A stretch of 7,276 nt of DNA from Clostridia bacterium (GTDB lineage Bacteria > Bacillota > Clostridia > Oscillospirales > Acutalibacteraceae): positions 1 through 7,276 of the forward strand of contig JAGBSR010000150.1 of assembly GCA_017631745.1 (NCBI GenBank). The letters run 5' to 3'. This document shows positions 5,091-7,276 of this stretch, piece by piece (position 1 is the first letter of the stretch; each line of letters opens with the position of its first letter). The notes below the pieces were generated by a model that was not told the DNA's origin, ran no database searches, and saw nothing but the letters and a program-made list of their open reading frames with translations. A program made the position numbers and the translations under genes.

Positions 5091-7043
5091 TTATTTAATC
5101 TTCACTGATACAACAGGGCTGAATGCACCGTGAACAGTCTTTGAACCAACCTTTGTATAAGCTCTGACTTTGAAGTAGCATGTGCTGCTGCTCTTAAAGC
5201 CTGACTTGGTCTGAGCATCGGGCCAGCCCTTGTATGAATCAAGCTTTGTAAACTTCTTGCCGTCAGTTGAGTAGTAAATCTGATAGCCTGTTTCACCTGA
5301 TACATCGCTCCAGCTGATTTTTGCCTTACCCTTTGAAGGTGATGTAACCTTAAGAGTGGGAGCCGAGGGAGCAAACTTGAATGTATAAGCTACGCCGTTT
5401 TCAGCAAAAATTACAGTCTTGTCTGATATCTTTGTATAAGCAACAATTGCAATCTTATATTCTGTACCCATTACAAGGCTCTTGCCTGCATAGTTTTTCT
5501 TAAGGGTGTAAGAATTGGTTGTTACGGAAGCAACCTTAGTTCTTGTCTTGCCACCTGTTGTCTTATAAACATATACTCTATAGCCTGTTGTGCCTGTTAC
5601 TTCTTTCCATGTAAGCTTAACAGCATTTGTCTTTGTAGCTGTAGCCTTGATATTTGAAGTCTTACCGGGAGCAATTGTGAACTTTAGAGTTTTTGAGCCT
5701 TCATATTCACCCTTAAGAGTTACCTTTATGTTATAAACACCGGGCTTCTTTCTGCCGTCAGCATATGTAACAGTGTAGTCTCTGTCTTTGATAAGCTCGT
5801 TGCCAGCTGAATCTTTAACAGTTACTGAGGGAGTTCTCTTCTTGCCGTTGTATGTGCACTTTGAGGTTGAAAGCTTGAATACTGAAACATTGTAAAGAAC
5901 CTCGTCTGCCTGATAACCGCAAAGCTTACAGGTACCCTTTCTTTCACCGTTTTCAGTTGTTGTTGCTTTTTTGAGGCTTTCGTAATCAAACTTGTGGCCA
6001 ATTTTTTCAACAACTTCCTGCTTAACGAATACTTCGCCGCAGAAATCGCAGTGCTTACCTTCTGTAAGACCTGTTGCTGTACATGTAGCTGCAACAGCTG
6101 CATCAACTACAGTCTTGTGGCCTGTTGCGGGAATAATGCTTGTGGGAGTGAGGATGATTCCGCAGCCTGAACACTTTTCACCTGCTGTGCTGCCTGCTTC
6201 AGTACAAGTAGCCTTAACCTCGGGAATTGTTTCAGCCTTATGACCGAGTGCATCTACATCACCCTTATATGCATTACCGCATTCGCAGGTAAATGTAGCC
6301 TTACCCTTTTCTGTGCATGTGGGCTGTGTTGTCACAAGAGGTGTGTGAGCGTGTACATGACCGAATTTGCTTGTGCTTGTATTTACAAGGCTGTCGTTGT
6401 CTTCATACCATGTGATGCCGTACCAAGCAAACATTGAGCCTGTGTAGTAAACATTTTCAAGCGCCTTACAGTTGATGAATGCTGATGATTCAACATTCTT
6501 TACACTGATAGGAATAAATAATGTCTTGAGTGCTGCACATTCGCCGAAAGTACCTGCTGCAACAGTTTCAATACCTTCAGGAATAGCGATGCTTTCAAGG
6601 CTTGCACAATCGTAAAAAGCATATTCTTCAATAGCTGTAACATTGGGGAAAAGTGCAACTGTCTTAAGTGCATCACAGCCGAAGAAAGCATATGATGAGA
6701 TAGTTGTAAGGCTTTCGGGAAGGCTGATTTCAGCAAGGTTCATACAACCCTCAAAAGCACTGTTGCCAATAACCTTAACGCCCTCGGGAACGATTACGCT
6801 TGTGATATCAACGCAATTGTCGAAAGCATTGTCACCGATTTTTACAACCTTACTGCCGTTGTATTCAGCGGGGATTTTAACTTCGCCTTTAGCTGATTCG
6901 TTACAGTCTGAAACCATAACACCGCCCTCACAAGCTGTGAAGCTGAGAGCTGAAGCATCAGCGGCACTTGCCTGCACTGCAACGAGGCAGAAAGCAATCA
7001 CCATCATAAAAATAACAGCTAAATTTTTAATTGTTCTTTTCAT
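5091..7043 (-). CDS. Secreted BspA-type leucine-rich-repeat protein with cysteine repeats and Fn3-like domains
   Basis: A 650-residue exported protein. The signal peptide is MKRTIKNLAVIFMMVIAFCL plus VAVQASA, with likely cleavage after ASA (residue 27). Residues 66-203 form six 23-residue LRR_5/BspA-type repeats. Residues 231-384 hold four cysteine repeats with C-x(9-11)-C-x(1-2)-C spacing. Residues 386-458 (CTYNGKKRTPSVTVKD onwards) look like an MBG-type/Ig-like module. Two fibronectin type III-like domains follow: 462-558 with TGYRVYVY, and 561-650 with TGYQIYYS. No LPxTG motif, dockerin, SLH or C-terminal membrane helix is visible, so it is probably secreted or held by an unknown mode. Related architectures in gut Firmicutes suggest adhesion or host/glycan binding, but no activity can be read from the sequence. 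ATG 7043 has GGTGG (7052-7048) 4 nt upstream. It is a single-gene unit with its own promoter and terminator. Confidence 0.9.
   Translation of the reverse strand: MKRTIKNLAVIFMMVIAFCLVAVQASAADASALSFTACEGGVMVSDCNESAKGEVKIPAEYNGSKVVKIGDNAFDNCVDITSVIVPEGVKVIGNSAFEGCMNLAEISLPESLTTISSYAFFGCDALKTVALFPNVTAIEEYAFYDCASLESIAIPEGIETVAAGTFGECAALKTLFIPISVKNVESSAFINCKALENVYYTGSMFAWYGITWYEDNDSLVNTSTSKFGHVHAHTPLVTTQPTCTEKGKATFTCECGNAYKGDVDALGHKAETIPEVKATCTEAGSTAGEKCSGCGIILTPTSIIPATGHKTVVDAAVAATCTATGLTEGKHCDFCGEVFVKQEVVEKIGHKFDYESLKKATTTENGERKGTCKLCGYQADEVLYNVSVFKLSTSKCTYNGKKRTPSVTVKDSAGNELIKDRDYTVTYADGRKKPGVYNIKVTLKGEYEGSKTLKFTIAPGKTSNIKATATKTNAVKLTWKEVTGTTGYRVYVYKTTGGKTRTKVASVTTNSYTLKKNYAGKSLVMGTEYKIAIVAYTKISDKTVIFAENGVAYTFKFAPSAPTLKVTSPSKGKAKISWSDVSGETGYQIYYSTDGKKFTKLDSYKGWPDAQTKSGFKSSSTCYFKVRAYTKVGSKTVHGAFSPVVSVKIK
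5892..6353 (-). repeat. Four cysteine/GH repeats coding for residues 231-384
   Basis: Units of about 36-41 residues are bounded by GH (G267-H268, G308-H309, G349-H350) and follow a pattern of ATCTExG, then a Cys pair. Cysteines fall at 243/253/255, 280/291/294, 321/332/335 and 372/375. The first unit has CxC instead of CxxC, and the fourth has lost its leading Cys (ATTTENG). Within the two middle units, conserved stretches such as TCTEAGSTAGEKCSGCG and TCTATGLTEGKHCDFCG line up without gaps. They may bind metal or form disulphides outside the cell; this is inference. Confidence 0.8.
6435..6848 (-). repeat. Six 23-residue LRR_5 (BspA-type) repeats, residues 66-203
   Basis: Repeats begin at residues 66, 89, 112, 135, 158 and 181, each exactly 23 residues, with the consensus V-x-x-I-x-x-x-AF-x-x-C-x-x-L-x-x-I-x-[IL]-P-x-[GS]. 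The repeat-specific Cys at the C position is kept in all six (77, 100, 123, 146, 169, 192). The last unit passes into YYTGSMFAWYGI, a common BspA-type LRR end. Confidence 0.9.
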
Positions 7044-7083
7044 AATTCCACCATCCGTTCTTGGTTATAGAAATATCTGTTAT

Positions 7084-7112
7084 ATAATAACATTAATTTC
7101 ATTTTATGTCAA
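7084..7112 (-). promoter_or_regulatory. Sigma-A-type promoter for the LRR protein gene
   Basis: On the minus strand a perfect TTGACA (7112-7107) is separated by 17 nt from TATTAT (7089-7084; five of six match). Transcription would begin near 7077 and give a leader of about 34 nt. A second TATAAT (7160-7155) lies upstream without a recognisable -35. Confidence 0.75.
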
Positions 7113-7208
7113 TTGAGAAAAAGAAATAAAACATATTTTTCATCAATTATTTATATTATACTCATTAAAGTGTAATCTAAATGAAAAAACTGTTATTTAA
7201 TAAAAAAT

Positions 7209-7232
7209 AAAAGGCAGATTTCTCTGCCTTTT
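7209..7232 (-). terminator. Strong intrinsic terminator after an incoming minus-strand gene
   Basis: AAAAGGCAGA (7209-7218) pairs perfectly with TCTGCCTTTT (7223-7232), a 10-bp stem with loop TTTC. Reading on the minus strand it is followed by TTATTTTTTATT. On the plus strand only the TTTT of the stem follows. It begins 3 nt after a candidate stop codon at 7238-7236. Confidence 0.8.
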
Positions 7233-7235
7233 GTA

Positions 7236-7276
7236 TCAATCGTGGAAGAAAAGAGGAAGCTTTTCCAAAAAGATAA
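7236..7276 (-). CDS. C-terminal tail of an unidentified gene
   Basis: Twelve open codons (IFLEKLPLFFHD) end in TGA at 7238-7236, and the hairpin terminator begins 3 nt later. The product cannot be recognised from twelve residues. A second minus-strand frame is also open for part of this stretch, so the call rests on the stop-to-terminator spacing. Confidence 0.45.
   Translation of the reverse strand, partial: IFLEKLPLFFHD

Noticed and set aside
6435..6848. Tandem repeats as a possible CRISPR or mobile repeat
   Set aside because: The repetition is at the protein level (23-residue LRRs) and the DNA copies are diverged, without spacers.
6643..7116. Plus-strand reading frame of 157 codons at the start of the LRR gene
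   Set aside because: It mirrors the repetitive coding sequence of the LRR gene on the other strand and runs through that gene's promoter; no independent support.

Overview
The window looks like chromosomal DNA of a spore-forming Clostridia bacterium, probably a gut Ruminococcus/Oscillospiraceae-type organism. The reasons are the sporulation genes yqfC, yqfD and ylbJ, the linkage yqfC-yqfD-phoH-ybeY-dgkA known from Bacillus subtilis and other Firmicutes, moderately AT-rich DNA, and a secreted leucine-rich-repeat protein with cysteine repeats of a kind common in gut Firmicutes. Taxonomy below class level is inference.

Layout. From about 3859 leftwards to the window edge, six minus-strand genes follow one another: yqfC (3590-3859), yqfD (2398-3579), phoH (1323-2288), ybeY (820-1326), dgkA (326-787) and the 5' part of a tcdA-like E1 enzyme (1-329). 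phoH/ybeY and dgkA/tcdA each overlap by ATGA, so translation is probably coupled. The only sizeable gap is 109 nt between yqfD and phoH, and it holds a good candidate promoter. The block therefore probably splits into a sporulation pair (yqfCD) and a housekeeping group (phoH onwards). Divergent from yqfC on the plus strand is a YlbJ-family sporulation membrane protein (3947-5065); an 87-nt gap between the two start codons carries candidate promoters for both directions. Convergent with it is a minus-strand gene (5091-7043) for a 650-residue secreted protein: signal peptide, six 23-residue BspA-type LRRs, four cysteine repeats, an Ig-like/MBG-type module and two Fn3-like domains. It has a near-consensus promoter upstream and an intrinsic terminator downstream whose hairpin loop holds the ylbJ stop codon. 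At the right edge, a 12-codon minus-strand reading-frame tail followed at once by a strong hairpin is probably the 3' end of another gene.

How the genes fit together. YqfC, YqfD and YlbJ are mother-cell sporulation proteins in B. subtilis. PhoH (ATPase) and YbeY (endoribonuclease) act in RNA and ribosome metabolism, DgkA recycles lipid carriers, and TcdA modifies t6A37 of tRNAs. The LRR protein looks like an unrelated surface or secreted factor.

I found no mobile element, CRISPR array, RNA gene or clear undescribed multi-gene system. The most noteworthy points are the absence of pgpH between phoH and ybeY, the DgkA with an extra membrane segment and an Asp-to-Asn change, the divergent yqfC/ylbJ arrangement with an inverted repeat, and the cysteine-repeat region of the LRR protein.
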